From NCBI GenBank assembly GCA_029168955.1, contig JAPDOI010000175.1, positions 186,001 to 250,000 on the forward strand: a DNA stretch of 64,000 nucleotides, written 5' to 3'. Made by a program: the position numbers and the translations under genes. The notes beneath the pieces were generated by a model that saw only the letters and a program-made list of their open reading frames with translations, made no database searches and was not told the origin of the DNA. This DNA is from Aplectana chamaeleonis. Lineage: Eukaryota; Nematoda; Chromadorea; Rhabditida; Cosmocercidae. Shown here piece by piece: positions 31,490 to 41,602 of this stretch (position 1 is its first letter; the number at the start of each line of letters is the position of its first letter).

Positions 31490-33227
31490 TCTATAAAGTT
31501 CCTTTTGCGATGCAAATCCTGCAACATCACGCTAAAATTCCTGCATAATTCGCTCATTGCAATACCTTTCAGAAATAACAACGGGGTTCGCTCCAGTGTG
31601 TCTACCTTGAGAGCTGCGCTGATGGATGCCAGCATTGCCGATAGAAGGCGTAGGCGTGGTCATTGCATTCATGTCATAGTTGGTTCGCGCAATTTTTTGA
31701 GGTCCCGGCTAACCCCAGAAGGGTGAGAGTCCCTTTAGTTGAGAAATCAGAATATCTGTAGTCGTTTACTTCAACACGAAGCCCTCCGACTGAACGAAAA
31801 GATTGAACACTTACGTGAAAGAGAGACCTGATTTCGTCAATCGTTCATCAAATGGGACTAAATACCACCGAAGGGGTGTACGATTATAGCAACGAATCAA
31901 GTACATAATGATATGGAGGCAACGTTGGATCTCGGGCCATCATTTGCGATATCTCAACCTTTCGATAAGAAAACTCTTGACTCTGTATACGCTAGCTTCA
32001 ACAAATTTGCGTACCACCTGAGATTACGAGAAAATAGTGGACCATCCGTATTGGATAGGTTGTCAACGATACTGTCGTCTTCGCCTTTCCCAAAGAGCAA
32101 CATCCGTTCCCCAAGGCTTGTTCCTGCTCTTGAACCAGCTCTTACAGCATTACTTGTGAGGATTAAGGAGGTGTATATGACAACCAGTCCGACCGCTTTC
32201 GGAGAAAACTTAACTAGACAAGAATTGAGGGGCTTCCACAAGCTAATTGCAGCAAAACAGAATTTGCGGTACAGCGTTGGAGACAAGAGCGGCGATTTCG
32301 TGGTAGTGATTAAGACATTGGACAAAGCCGTTACCTACCATACCCTACAAAACGTCGACATCTACATCGAAACCTCTAGAATCGCTTTTGACAGGGTCTC
32401 CAAGCAACTAGAGGCCACAATCAAAACAATCTTGGGTTCAAGGTTGGGGCCGAAGACGGCAAGAAGTTTTGTAACGCTTCACTCGAATGTACCCACGTAC
32501 TATTCTATGGTACAATATTCTATGGTTAAGACGCACAAGATTGGGAATGCCGCTCCTGATCAACTTACCGAAAACGACATTAAGACGAGACTGATTATCT
32601 CAAGTTGTGGTGGGCCATCTGACAAAATCACTTGGCTGCTTGTAAAGCTGTTATCACCGCTCTTACAATTCGTTCCTTCTCACATTGTAAATACAGGAGA
32701 GTTCGTGTCAGCTCTTAATCAATGCTAAAATCCCAATGGATCGAGTTACGCAAGCTTCGATGCAGTGTCTCTGTACACTAATGTCAACGTACAAGACGCA
32801 GTCGATGCACTTCTTTCCCTTTGAAGACAGCACGAGAGCGAGGTATGCACAGTCGGACTGAACGAAACGGATATGAGAGATCTTCTTATAGCAACACTGC
32901 GATGCAATATCTTTCGGTTCAATGGAATATACTATATGCAGACTAGAGGACTAGCTATGGGATTGAGAGTGGCGCCACTACTTGCTGTTGTCTATTTGGA
33001 TCGGATAGAAAGAAGAGCAATCTGGGATAACATTTTATAAGCGCTACATTGACGATGTCTTTATAATCGGTAACTCTCCAGTGGACCTTGATGACACCCT
33101 CCGCCTACTGAGTTTGCAGGACCCTCACATAAAGTTCACCGTTGAGAAACCAGACGATGATGGGTCTCTTCCATTCTTAAACACAATGGTGAAAATCAAT
33201 CAGGCCCCGGTCAGAGTTGGTGCTATT
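31490..33227 (+). pseudogene. PLE ORF, N-terminal and reverse transcriptase part (broken)
   Basis: An N-terminal region (STLRAALMDASIADRRRRRG) is followed by stops and then a 271-codon open stretch (31913-32728) with LDLGPSFAISQ, a PLE N-terminal motif, and MVKTHK. After TAA at 32726-32728 the same frame gives motif A (YASFDAVSLYTNV), another stop near 32822, and LAMGLRVAPLLAVVYLDRIE. Near 33040 the frame shifts and FYKRYIDDVFIIG supplies the catalytic YIDD. PLE RTs are related to telomerase. The coding part is cut at about 33228 by an inserted G-rich repeat. Confidence 0.8.
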
Positions 33228-33815
33228 TGCATCTGCAACCCACCGACTCCCCCCAACACCCCCCAACACCCATCCGGTCGATACGTATGTTTAAAATGAT
33301 GGAGTGAGGTTGAGAAAATCACTTCAACTAGATATGACTATGATTACGTGGCCAGCAGGATTGCACCTGTTCAGAGAAATAGTGAAGGAGAGTATGGTGA
33401 AGTAACGGAGGTAGCAGTAAGGTTAGCTTTCTAGTGATACGCAATGTTTTATCTTCGACCCGCCCACCCGGTGATTTTCTCATCCGCCGTCATCCACGTA
33501 TTGCATGGATATCGACCGCGTCGGACACATCGAGTGATTTTCTCAAATTCACTCCATCATTTTAAACATACGTATCGACCGGGTGGGTGTTGGGGGGTGT
33601 TGGGGGGATACACCGAGTGATTTTCTCAACCTCACTCCATCATTTTAAACATACGTATCGACCGGGTGGGTGTTGGGGGGTGTTGGGGGTGTTGGGGGGT
33701 GCGGGGGGGATAGACCAAGTGATTTTTGCATCCCATTTCCAATGCATTCTGTGTGTATCGACCGGGCTGGAGACGTCGGCTCATCCAACTATGACCGGGG
33801 CCTCAAGGAGCTACA
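33228..33815. mobile_element. Foldback-type insertion with G-rich tandem repeats inside the PLE ORF
   Basis: The left part (33241-33330) and right parts (33541-33605, 33620-33700) are inverted versions of one sequence containing 'catacgtatcgaccgggtg' and 'ctccatcattttaaacat'. The right side has tandem 'gggtgttgggg' units. The interruption of PLE coding defines the approximate limits. Confidence 0.6.
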
Positions 33816-34568
33816 CAACTGACATGGTACCGAAAGCCGGCTCCTCGTAATATCTTGGTGCATGCGAGGAGTTGTCATCCACTATACGTGAAGGCAAATG
33901 TTATTCACAACCTACTCGCCACAAAAGACAGGATTTGTAATCATCCATGTGAAGACACCGAATTGATGGTCGAAAATATTTTGAAGGAGAATGGGTATAC
34001 TACCGAAAGTCCTTGCACGTGGAAACCGTTTTCTTCGCTGGATGGCATACCAATGATTCTACCATTTGTGAATGATAGAGTTGCTAAAGCAGTTAATGTG
34101 GTCGTCAAACATGCAGCTCTTCCGGTCAAACCTGTGTTTTGCCCACCACCCAACCTAAAACAACTGCTAACGGCTTCTAGAATTTATGAAGATAAATGTG
34201 GCAGGACTGGGTGCATGTATTGTGGACGCAGCAAGATATGCCAGCTTAAAGGCACGGTTTACCTAATCGAATGTCAGGGATGCAGAGAGAGGTACTTTGG
34301 AGAGACTATGAGGCCTCTTTGGAAGCGATTAGATGAGCACAGGAGAGCTCTCCGAATTCCAGCATCGTATCCGCATAGCGACTTTCCGAAGCATCGGACA
34401 CGAAAACACGCACAGGATGCAGCTCCACAACTGTCAGTCACCGTTCTACACCGTGCATTAAGAAACACACTGGAGCGGAAACTTCTTGAAGCCATGGAAA
34501 TCAGACACATATCACCTGAGATAAATAGCAGGGACGAAATGGGTGATTCTCTTCAACTCCCCGCGTGA
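33816..34568 (+). pseudogene. PLE ORF, linker and GIY-YIG endonuclease
   Basis: TWYRKPAPRNILVHARSCHP picks up the RT C-terminus after the insertion. The ORF then runs open to 34568. CGRTGCMYCGRSKICQ is the Cys-rich linker. VYLIECQGCRERYFGETMR is the GIY-YIG-type core (YLI..YFGET), with Arg and His (RLDEHRRAL) and a later Glu (LERKLLEAMEI) in the expected order. This nuclease makes the nick for insertion. This segment itself is intact but is cut off from the RT. Confidence 0.85.
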
Positions 34569-34640
34569 CTACAGTATCACACCATTTTCTTGGATACGGT
34601 AATATCACTATGGGCATCGCACTGAGCGGCAGCTATTTAA

Positions 34641-35237
34641 AGGCATCGTACACGATGAAAACCATATTTGGGTTTTTGATGTTTTCGTGTTGTACTATCC
34701 CTATAGTGACTAACGGTAGCAAAACGCCCCCTCAAAAACGTCAACTTTTTGAGAAAAACCCATTTTTAGAAAGTTCATAGCAAATTTGAATTTCGCGCCG
34801 GCATCAACTTGGGATAGTTGCGCAGAGAATGCAAGGAACAGTTTTACGCTTCGTTCCTTGGCGCAGCGTTGGAAGCAATTCACCGAGGATGCCGCTCAAC
34901 TACGACTCCAACTGAATTAAAATGGGCTACCCACCTGCTGCGTCCAGTGCTGCCGGCTGCTTTCGATCGATGCCGAATTCGAAATTGACTGGCGTGTGTA
35001 TTGCGCCCTACGACGCGTCAAGGCACGCCCGCCGTCAGCAACCCAGGAGCTTTGTTCCTTGTAACAACGGATCGACCCCAAGGCCGGCCCCCCAAACCCA
35101 GGAAGCCAATTTGAGGTAAGCGAATCTTCAATCAGAGACGGTTTTGTAACTCCAAACTTTCTGAGTGACATTGTCATGGCCCACTAGTCCGAATGAACGC
35201 ATAAACCCAAATTCGGTTTTCATCGTGGACGATGCCT
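34641..35237. mobile_element. TTAA-flanked inverted-repeat element (597 bp) nested in the PLE
   Basis: The termini AGGCATCGTACACGATGAAAA and the inverted right end AGGCATCGTCCACGATGAAAA lie between TTAA at 34637-34640 and 35238-35241. No long ORF. Confidence 0.85.
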
Positions 35238-35241
35238 TTAA

Positions 35242-35789
35242 AGGCAGTGGTCACGATGAAAAACGTTAACGAAAAAACTACAAAAATCAGCTTAGATTGA
35301 AAACACCTGAAAAACTATGAAGGTAGCGCGGTGAAAAACGGCCTAGAATTAGAGTTTCTAAGGCCCAAAGTTGCCAGTTCGTGCACACGTGCACAGCGCC
35401 GACGAAAAAGATCGCCGTCTCATGCCGAGCAGTCAAAAATCATCGACATTCAGAGCGAGAAATAAATGCAAATTTACCCAATAAAAACAGTTGAGCAATG
35501 AAAGAAAGCACTCCAGTCAATGTTTTTGACTAGATGTTTACATAAATCCGAAGGTTCATTGATTGAAATTCAATTTCAAGCCAGCTGATGTTCTTGATAT
35601 AAGAGGTCATCGATGCCGATGATGTGGAGTGGGCTCGTCCACCATCAAAAGACAAGAAAGTTCAGGTTTCAAATTTGGCCCAAAACAGTGGTTTTTCACA
35701 ATTTTTTCTTGTAGGTCCTACTACTCGAGACCCAGAAAAGGGTTTAGAGAGAAAAAGAAGACAAGCATATCTCATCGCGACCACTGCCT
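35242..35789. mobile_element. Second TTAA-flanked element (548 bp), adjoining the first
   Basis: The termini AGGCAGTGGTCACGATGA and, inverted, AGGCAGTGGTCGCGATGA lie between TTAA at 35238-35241 and 35790-35793. It shares one TTAA with the previous element. Confidence 0.85.
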
Positions 35790-35941
35790 TTAAGGGGATG
35801 GACGCGGGAAGATGACCATTTATAGTCACGTAGCGGCGTTCAGTCGTTCTGTTGACTGCTCGTATTCCCTGACACTTCAAACGCAGACATTGTTTCGTAA
35901 CATAGCGCACTTGTGCATCAATTTTTTTGAAAATGAGACGC

Positions 35942-35990
35942 TTGCTTTCAGGTCTGACGAAGGTGTTAAGCACCGAAAGCTAACCGGCAA
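35942..35990 (+). ncRNA. Hammerhead-ribozyme-like motif in right pLTR
   Basis: Identical over the 49-base motif to 31241-31289. Confidence 0.45.
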
Positions 35991-36087
35991 CTTTTGAAGT
36001 CGTTCTGATTTTTGGAGTCTCATTTTGAATAATTTTGCAATAAACCTTTTGTAACACCATGAGACTTCGGGACAGATCAATTTTGAT

Positions 36088-36100
36088 AAACTACCATTTA
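36088..36100 (+). repeat. Target duplication right of the Penelope-like element
   Basis: Exact 13-bp match to 30627-30639, bracketing the whole Penelope-like structure including its nested insertions. Confidence 0.75.
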
Positions 36101-36203
36101 TTCACCGAAACCTACAGTAAGCTGCTAAAGTCAATAAACGGACTTCAGATTTGTGTGAAGCACACAAAATTACTCACAGAGAAATAATACGAGACTTTTG
36201 TTT

Positions 36204-36690
36204 CGTACAATACCGCTCGTAGGATTTGGTCAGGCGAGCGAGGTCGGGTTTTCGCGTCTTTTTCGTCTTTTTCGTATAACTCGCTTCAAAGTCAACTTTG
36301 AGGGAAACTAGGGTGATATTCATGATCCTGGCGTTGAGGGCTACCCAAAGCTTAGGCCTCTGTGGTGATTACGTTGAGAATTACAAAAGTTTAGCAATCA
36401 GCCAGGTTTGTAATTACGGTGACGTGGCGGATGGGTCGCTACCGTCTCTGTCTGTGTTTCCCTGTGTCTACCGTATACGCAGAGCTGGTTGATTGCGTAA
36501 CTTCCATGGTTCTCAACGAAACGCCGAACGTGGTTATACCACTGGATAGCCCTCAACGCCTGGATCATTAATATCTACCTGGGTTCGCTCGAAGTCGACT
36601 TTGAAGCGAGTTATTTAGAAAAGACGAAGAAGACGCGAAAACCCGACCTCGCTCGCTTTCTGACCGAATCCTACGAGCGGTGGTGCACTA
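36204..36690. mobile_element. Palindromic element, arms about 140 bp
   Basis: Left arm 36204-36346 and right arm 36545-36690 are inverted copies sharing 'cgctcgtaggatt', 'gaggtcgggttttcgcgtctt' in part, 'aactcgcttcaaagtc' and 'ggcgttgagggct'. A single arm occurs at 2985-3120. Confidence 0.75.
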
Positions 36691-36914
36691 TTCGGAAAAC
36701 CGTTGAAATCCACGTTTAGCCAACAAATTTTCTCCAGATTGGAGCTGTGATTGAATTTCGACAGAAACTCTGAAACAGCGAGAAGTTTACTTATTATTGG
36801 TGATGTGCACCCCAAATAACCCCTAGAAGAACTTTGAGTCAAATCTGGAATATGCTTCCTAAACACTCCTGAACCCTCTGATTGAACAAATAACGCTCAA
36901 CCGAGGATGCGTTC

Positions 36915-37418
36915 GGCCGCCGTTATTGTCGGCCGAAAGCCGACCGTCCTAGTCCCACCCGGTCCATAGGTATGAGAAGCACGCAAAACAGAAAGAAATT
37001 TTGTGATAAAAATCATCCTCAAATGATGAAAATCGCCCTATGATGTGACAAAATTAGGCCTCAACTTATGGAAACCCTCTGGAATAATGAAAATTCACCT
37101 GATACGACCTAGGACGACGAACAGGGGTGCGTTCCAAGAAGATTTCCACGGGAGGAAAAATTAATCTGATAAGAGCCGACCAATGATAGATTGAGAGACC
37201 GCATGAAATGAGCCTATCTGTTAGATTATCATTCGTTATATCTTATCAGACCCATTTTCCTCCCACGGAAATCTTCTTGGAACGCACCCCAGAAGGTGAA
37301 ATTTTATCAGTTGAGGATTATCTTTATCACTTCATTGATTTCCGTTTTGCGTGTGTCTCATACATATCGACCGAGTGAGACTAGGGCGGTCGGTTTTCGG
37401 CCGACTATGATGAGGGCC
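36915..37418. mobile_element. Inverted-repeat element, about 85-bp termini
   Basis: The ends read GGCC, about 10 variable bases, then TCGGCCGAAA, ACCGACCG, 'ctagtc' and 'cacgcaaaac' at the left, and the inverse at the right. It contains the 37124-37290 element. It shares 'cggtcgata' motifs with the insertion at 33.2-33.8 kb. Confidence 0.7.
37124..37290. mobile_element. Short inverted-repeat element, GGGGTGCGTTCC family, copy 2
   Basis: The termini GGGGTGCGTTCCAAGAAGAT are exactly mirrored at the right end. The inner 'cggaggaaaa'-type sequence is also inverted. 167 bp. Same family as 12457-12626 and likewise nested. Confidence 0.85.
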
Positions 37419-37431
37419 TACAAGTGAAAAA

Positions 37432-37735
37432 GTGAACGTTATTACCCCATGCAAAGTTTGGAAAACAAGCTTTCACCCATACTTTTCCCAAGGGGGGGAT
37501 GTGTTGGTCTCTGAGTACGATATGAGGTCCGTTTCCAGCTTACGAAAGATAACGGCGCGGTTTGGAAGATGCAATGAGTACGAAAGTCAGGGTAAAAACA
37601 CCTATAACTCACTTCAGAGTGATTTTAGGCAGCTGCGAAGGGCACATTCGGATTCTATGTTCAAAAAAATGTTTCTAAAAATGTACAGTTCTTCACACAA
37701 ACCATCGCACGGAGCGACACCGGCTCCTCCCAATT
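37432..37735 (+). CDS. 5' ORF region of the CR1-type element, unassigned
   Basis: The frame opened at 37432 runs to 38094 and encodes a basic N-terminal segment, then CRTFVPCQCGGKKIISVQTD and VFVMGEVLAG. From about 37900 the PHD-containing frame takes over, so only the first part is annotated. Whether it is ORF1 or part of the same polyprotein is not clear. No known fold recognised. Confidence 0.35.
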
Positions 37736-37939
37736 ATGACGTCATCGCCCGGACAGCGGCCGAGTGCGAACTGGCACCGCAGTCCCTGCTGCCGAGATGT
37801 CGTACGTTCGTGCCGTGCCAGTGTGGAGGAAAGAAGATCATCTCCGTGCAAACCGACGTCATCCCCTCCACGAAGAGGGTTTTTGTCATGGGAGAGGTGC
37901 TGGCCGGCCGCAGCTCTCCTTCGGATTCTCCAGCAAAGG

Positions 37940-37966
37940 GCCGGCGTGGAGAGGAATCCTGGACCC
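37940..37966 (+). other. 2A-like ribosome-skipping motif
   Basis: Codons give AGVERNPGP, with LLRILQQR upstream. The 2A consensus is DxExNPGP with skipping between G and P; here the leading Asp is Gly. It lies just before the PHD finger in the same frame (37736-38401). Confidence 0.5.
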
Positions 37967-37981
37967 GCTCAGAAGTACCTA

Positions 37982-38786
37982 TGCGCCGCGTGCGGCAAGG
38001 ATGTTACCAGGAGACATACCAGCGTCCAGTGCTTCGGATGCCAGAAGTGGGTGCATCTCTCCTGTTCGGGTCTCTGCTCTGTGAGGCATCATAACTCTTC
38101 TTTTCGATGTGTTTTGTGCTCCTCACCTACTAACTCTGATTCCTCAAACTCCAATCGCCCCCTTTCCATTGTACATATAAATCTCAACGGCCTTCGTGGC
38201 AAGCTTTCTGAGCTATCTCTCTTTGCACGTACTTACCATCCAGACGTGATCATGGTTCAGGAAACCAAGCTCTCTCCATCCCCTTTCAAATCCTTATCCC
38301 AATATCCCGGGCTATACTTCTTACCATGCTCCAAGGTCAAATCTTGGCGGAGGAGTTTCCACTTTTGTATTATCTACTCTTCCCTCACACCTCATACCTA
38401 ACACTCCCACGGACGGTACTCTCGAGTACCTCCCGGTCCATCTCCCCCTTAAAACTCCCCTTTCTCTCTTCAACATCTATATTCCCCCTACCACATCATG
38501 CCCTCCATCCTATGATCCTATTCTACTCCTCAGGCAGCTTTACGACTGCTCCCTCTCATCTTCGTCTATATTTGCGGGCGATTTTAATGCTCATACATTT
38601 TGCTCGTCTCTTGACTCCGATGCTAGAGGAAGTGACGTCGAGGAATGGGCGGAGGAGTGCGACCTGGTCATACTAAACGATGATCAGCCCACTCGCCTCC
38701 CTGCCAACGGCCGATCTTCTAGCCCAGACATAACTCTTGTCTCTTCCAACCTTTCAAACACCTGCTCATGGTCTACCTCGACTACA
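37982..38786 (+). pseudogene. CR1-type PHD finger and AP-like endonuclease (one frameshift)
   Basis: A PHD finger lies at 37982-38119: CAACGKDV, CFGCQKWVHLSC and CVLC give C4-H-C3. The endonuclease starts with HINLNGLRGKLSELS and VIMVQETKLS, with the catalytic Glu in QET. Near 38330 the frame shifts by one. The other frame then carries FAGDFNAHT (about 38571-38597), the GDFNAH motif, and reaches SSDHIPV, the catalytic SDH, at about 38790. The nuclease would cut the target site. Confidence 0.8.
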
Positions 38787-40766
38787 TTGTCTAGTGATCA
38801 TATTCCTGTCTTTGTGCACATCGATCTCTCAAATTCTCTTGCTCCTTATTCTGGTGTTCGACAACGTTCTTATCTCAATTTAGGCCAAGCAGACTGGTGC
38901 CTGTTCAGCGAGGTTGCGCTCCGCCTAGCGGCTGACTATCCGTGGAACGGCAATGTGCATCAAAAACAGCATCACCTGTCTGATGTAATCCGCCGGGCCA
39001 TGAAGGCGGCTATTCCTGTTGGCCGCGTTAAGACGTTCTATCCAAACGTCACCAGAGAAATCCTCCAAAAGATTAGGACTAGAGATGCCAGGAGAGCAGC
39101 CGACCATCTAGACCCTGTCGTTGCTCAACTCGATGACGAGATCGGAAAAGATCTGGACAGGCACAAGAAAGAAGAATGGGAAAAGTTCACGGGACAGTTG
39201 GATTTCAAGGCGGACAGTGCAACTACGTGGAAGGTACTACGGAAGCTATCTGGAAAGAACTCGCCAGCTACCGTATCCACCATTGAATTTGATAATAACG
39301 TTTTCAAGACGGGTAAGGAAGCCGCCTACTCTCTTGGAAAAAGCTTCTTTGTCACAAGTACACGGCGTGGTCCGCAGAATAGAGTGACAGTTAGAGAGCT
39401 GTGCCGCCTCCCGCTCATGAGCACGGCCGATGCGTACACTGTGGCGCACGTAGAGAAGATCATAAAGGACATGCGGAACTCCAGAGCTGTCGGTCCCGAC
39501 GGCATTTGTCCTGCTGTACTGAAGAAGCTCCCGACTGAGATCCTCCCACTCGTCGTTGATGTGATTAACACTTCATTCAGCTCGTGCATTATTCCCCAAA
39601 ACTGGAAGACAGCCAACGTCATCCCGTTGCCGAAGCCAGGCAAACCTCAGTCGTCAGTAAAGGGTTATCGACCCTTGATGTCACCTTTAGCTAAGGTAGC
39701 CGAAAAGCTCATTATGGAGAATTTAGCAGAGCATAACGAGAAACAATTGTTTCAACACGGGTTCAAAAGGCTGCATTCTACAACTACTGCGTTGCTAGAA
39801 ATTACTAGCTATGCAATCGACGGGTTCAACGCTTCGAAGCCATTGAGAACTGTTGCTGTCGCGTTGGATCTCACCAAGGCTTTCGATACGGTTAACCTAG
39901 GAATCCTGTCAAGAAACGTTTTGGAGTCGTCAATACCACCGTGGCAAAAGCGCTGGATATCGGCCTTTATCAAAGGTCGACGGGCAAGAGTCATGTTCCA
40001 GAACCATGTCTCCAACAGTATTCCTATGGCAGCTGGAGTCCCCCAGGGCGGTGTTTTATCACCAGCTCTCTTCAGTCTGTATCTAGAAGATATGCCTGAA
40101 CCACCACAGGATATCAAGACTGTCGCCTACGCCGATGATATAACAATCATTTGTCGAGACCGGGATATAAAGGTAGCCGCCACCAAGATCAAAGAGTACC
40201 TGAAAACGCTGAAGAGGTCCTTCGACGACAAGATGCTAAAGATCTCCGCATCGAAATCATCAGTATCCGTCCTCACAACGGTTCCATCCGAGCACAGAGC
40301 TCATCCGGAGGTAGAGTGGGATGGAGACCGTCTGCCTGCTGCTCGATTTCCAAAACTGCTCGGTCTTGTGCTCGATCCGTCGCTCAAGTTTCATAAAAAT
40401 ACCGAGCAGAAGCAGGCTGTCGTTAAAGCCAAACTCAATGTTCTCAGGGCCCTAGGCGGTACCTCATGGGGTAGCAGCAAGGAAACGATACTCATGACGT
40501 ATAAGGCGATTCTTCAGCCAGCCATGGAATACGCCGCACCGGTTTGGCAGCATCTAGTTTCAGAATCTTCCTGGTTGAAGATGCAACGCGTACAAAATGC
40601 CGTTCTTCGCATTGCCACCGGATGTGCAAAGAGTTCCCCAGTCGAGCATCTGCATGCCGAAGCCCGTCTATTGCCTGTGAAGGAGCACTGTCAGCTGCAA
40701 GCCCAACAATTACGAATCAATATTATTAAGCAACCAAACCACCCGTCCTGCAGACAGAGTGCTTAA
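38787..40766 (+). CDS. CR1-type reverse transcriptase, open frame
   Basis: The frame remains open for 659 codons. It is not a free-standing gene: the TTG at its start lies inside the endonuclease, directly before SSDHIPV. RT motifs are complete: RAVGPDGICPAVLKKLP, the ANVIPLPKPGK and YRPL segment, motif A VALDLTKAFDTV (Asp codon 39867-39869), motif B AAGVPQGGVLSP, motif C VAYADDITI (40125-40151), and the thumb with LLGLVLDP. The catalytic residues are all present, unlike in the RTE at 5.8-10.2 kb. It ends at a frameshift and the C-terminal region continues in another frame. Confidence 0.85.
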   Translation: MSSDHIPVFVHIDLSNSLAPYSGVRQRSYLNLGQADWCLFSEVALRLAADYPWNGNVHQKQHHLSDVIRRAMKAAIPVGRVKTFYPNVTREILQKIRTRDARRAADHLDPVVAQLDDEIGKDLDRHKKEEWEKFTGQLDFKADSATTWKVLRKLSGKNSPATVSTIEFDNNVFKTGKEAAYSLGKSFFVTSTRRGPQNRVTVRELCRLPLMSTADAYTVAHVEKIIKDMRNSRAVGPDGICPAVLKKLPTEILPLVVDVINTSFSSCIIPQNWKTANVIPLPKPGKPQSSVKGYRPLMSPLAKVAEKLIMENLAEHNEKQLFQHGFKRLHSTTTALLEITSYAIDGFNASKPLRTVAVALDLTKAFDTVNLGILSRNVLESSIPPWQKRWISAFIKGRRARVMFQNHVSNSIPMAAGVPQGGVLSPALFSLYLEDMPEPPQDIKTVAYADDITIICRDRDIKVAATKIKEYLKTLKRSFDDKMLKISASKSSVSVLTTVPSEHRAHPEVEWDGDRLPAARFPKLLGLVLDPSLKFHKNTEQKQAVVKAKLNVLRALGGTSWGSSKETILMTYKAILQPAMEYAAPVWQHLVSESSWLKMQRVQNAVLRIATGCAKSSPVEHLHAEARLLPVKEHCQLQAQQLRINIIKQPNHPSCRQSA

Positions 40767-41210
40767 CCCCGTTAGAGAGAGAGCCAAAAGAATGCCATTT
40801 GCCGATGCTCCATGCAAAGCTAACTTGCAGAAATGGCACGACTCACAGCAAAAACGACTCCGTCTTTTGCGCGAGGAGCACACCAAGTTCGTACGGTGCC
40901 ATCTTGAGAAGGCGGCGGTGAATCCTATACTAGGAGAAGTACCGCCCCCAGTCTGCGAATCCGAGACTCAACTCGGAAGAAGGGCTAGATGCACACTGGC
41001 ATCGTTGCGCTGCGGTCACTAGTCAATGCTCATGTCCTACGTCAGCAAAATCGACAGCAGCAAATCTGATGTCTGTCCGGACTGCGGTACTATCGGCCAT
41101 GATACAGCACATTTATTTCGCTGTCCGGTGAGACCTACCACGCTGACCATAATGGATCTATGGACGAATCCACTACTGGTCGCCCAGTTTCTTCACCTAT
41201 GACAAAACCC
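40767..41210 (+). pseudogene. CR1-type C-terminal region
   Basis: RMPFADAPCKANLQKWHDSQ continues the element protein. A TAG at 41021-41023 interrupts it. DVCPDCGTIGHDTAHLFRCP is the CCHC-type C-terminal motif found in many Jockey/CR1 proteins. Coding ends near 41200 before the (GAA)n tail. Confidence 0.75.
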
Positions 41211-41350
41211 TCGATGTGGCTGCAAAGAAGAAGAAGAAGACCGCAGTCCCTGCGCGGTGCCAGTTCGCCCCTCGGTCGCTGTCCGGTCGCTCTCGGGGCG
41301 ACAGCGGTGCCAAGTCCAAAGATAGTGATAGACTGTGGGACCTCAGTGGC

Positions 41351-41602
41351 AGTGCGCCGGACGCCGGACAAAGCATATGGGACCCGATCGATGGTGCGCC
41401 GGACGCCGGACAAAGTATACGGGACCCAAGTGGCGGTGCGCCGGACGCCGAACAAAGTATACGGGACCCAACTGGCGGTGCGCCGGACGCCGGACAAAGT
41501 GTGCGGGACCCAAATGGGAACACATCAGACGCCGTGAAACGTATGCGGGACCCAAAAGGGAGTGCGTCAGACGCCATAAAAATGTGCCGAGCCGTCACGG
41601 CG
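41351..41602 (+). repeat. Minisatellite: six units of 42 bp
   Basis: Units start at 41351, 41393, 41435, 41477, 41519 and 41561. The first four are close copies; the last two diverge. Because 42 is a multiple of 3 the repeat is open in several frames (for example 14-residue GGAPDAGQSIRDPS units), which explains the long overlapping ORFs here. It follows the CR1-type tail by about 110 bp. Confidence 0.9.

Larger units (their letters stand above)
30640..36087 (+). mobile_element. Penelope-like retroelement (PLE) with nested insertions
   Basis: The layout is an inverted terminal copy (30640-31020), a direct left terminal repeat (about 31062-31386), RT and GIY-YIG coding region (about 31490-34568), and a right terminal repeat split by two TTAA elements (34590-34640 and 35794-36087). 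Terminal repeats plus an inverted truncated copy, RT with YIDD and a C-terminal GIY-YIG nuclease are the hallmarks of PLEs. Coding parts have stops, a frameshift and a 0.6-kb insertion. Confidence 0.9.
34590..36087 (+). repeat. PLE right terminal repeat, split by two TTAA elements
   Basis: 34590-34640 and 35794-36087 join at a single TTAA to match the left pLTR. The inverted copy at 30885-30893 shows the uninterrupted site with TTAA present once. Confidence 0.8.
37420..41241 (+). mobile_element. CR1/Jockey-type non-LTR retrotransposon
   Basis: In order it contains an unclear 5' ORF region, a 2A-like motif, a PHD-type zinc finger, an AP-like endonuclease, a complete RT, a Cys/His C-terminal region and a (GAA)n tail at 41226-41240. 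The arrangement resembles CR1-clade elements of invertebrates, some of which have PHD fingers. There are frameshifts near 38330 and 40760, and a stop in the C-terminal region (41021-41023). Confidence 0.8.
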
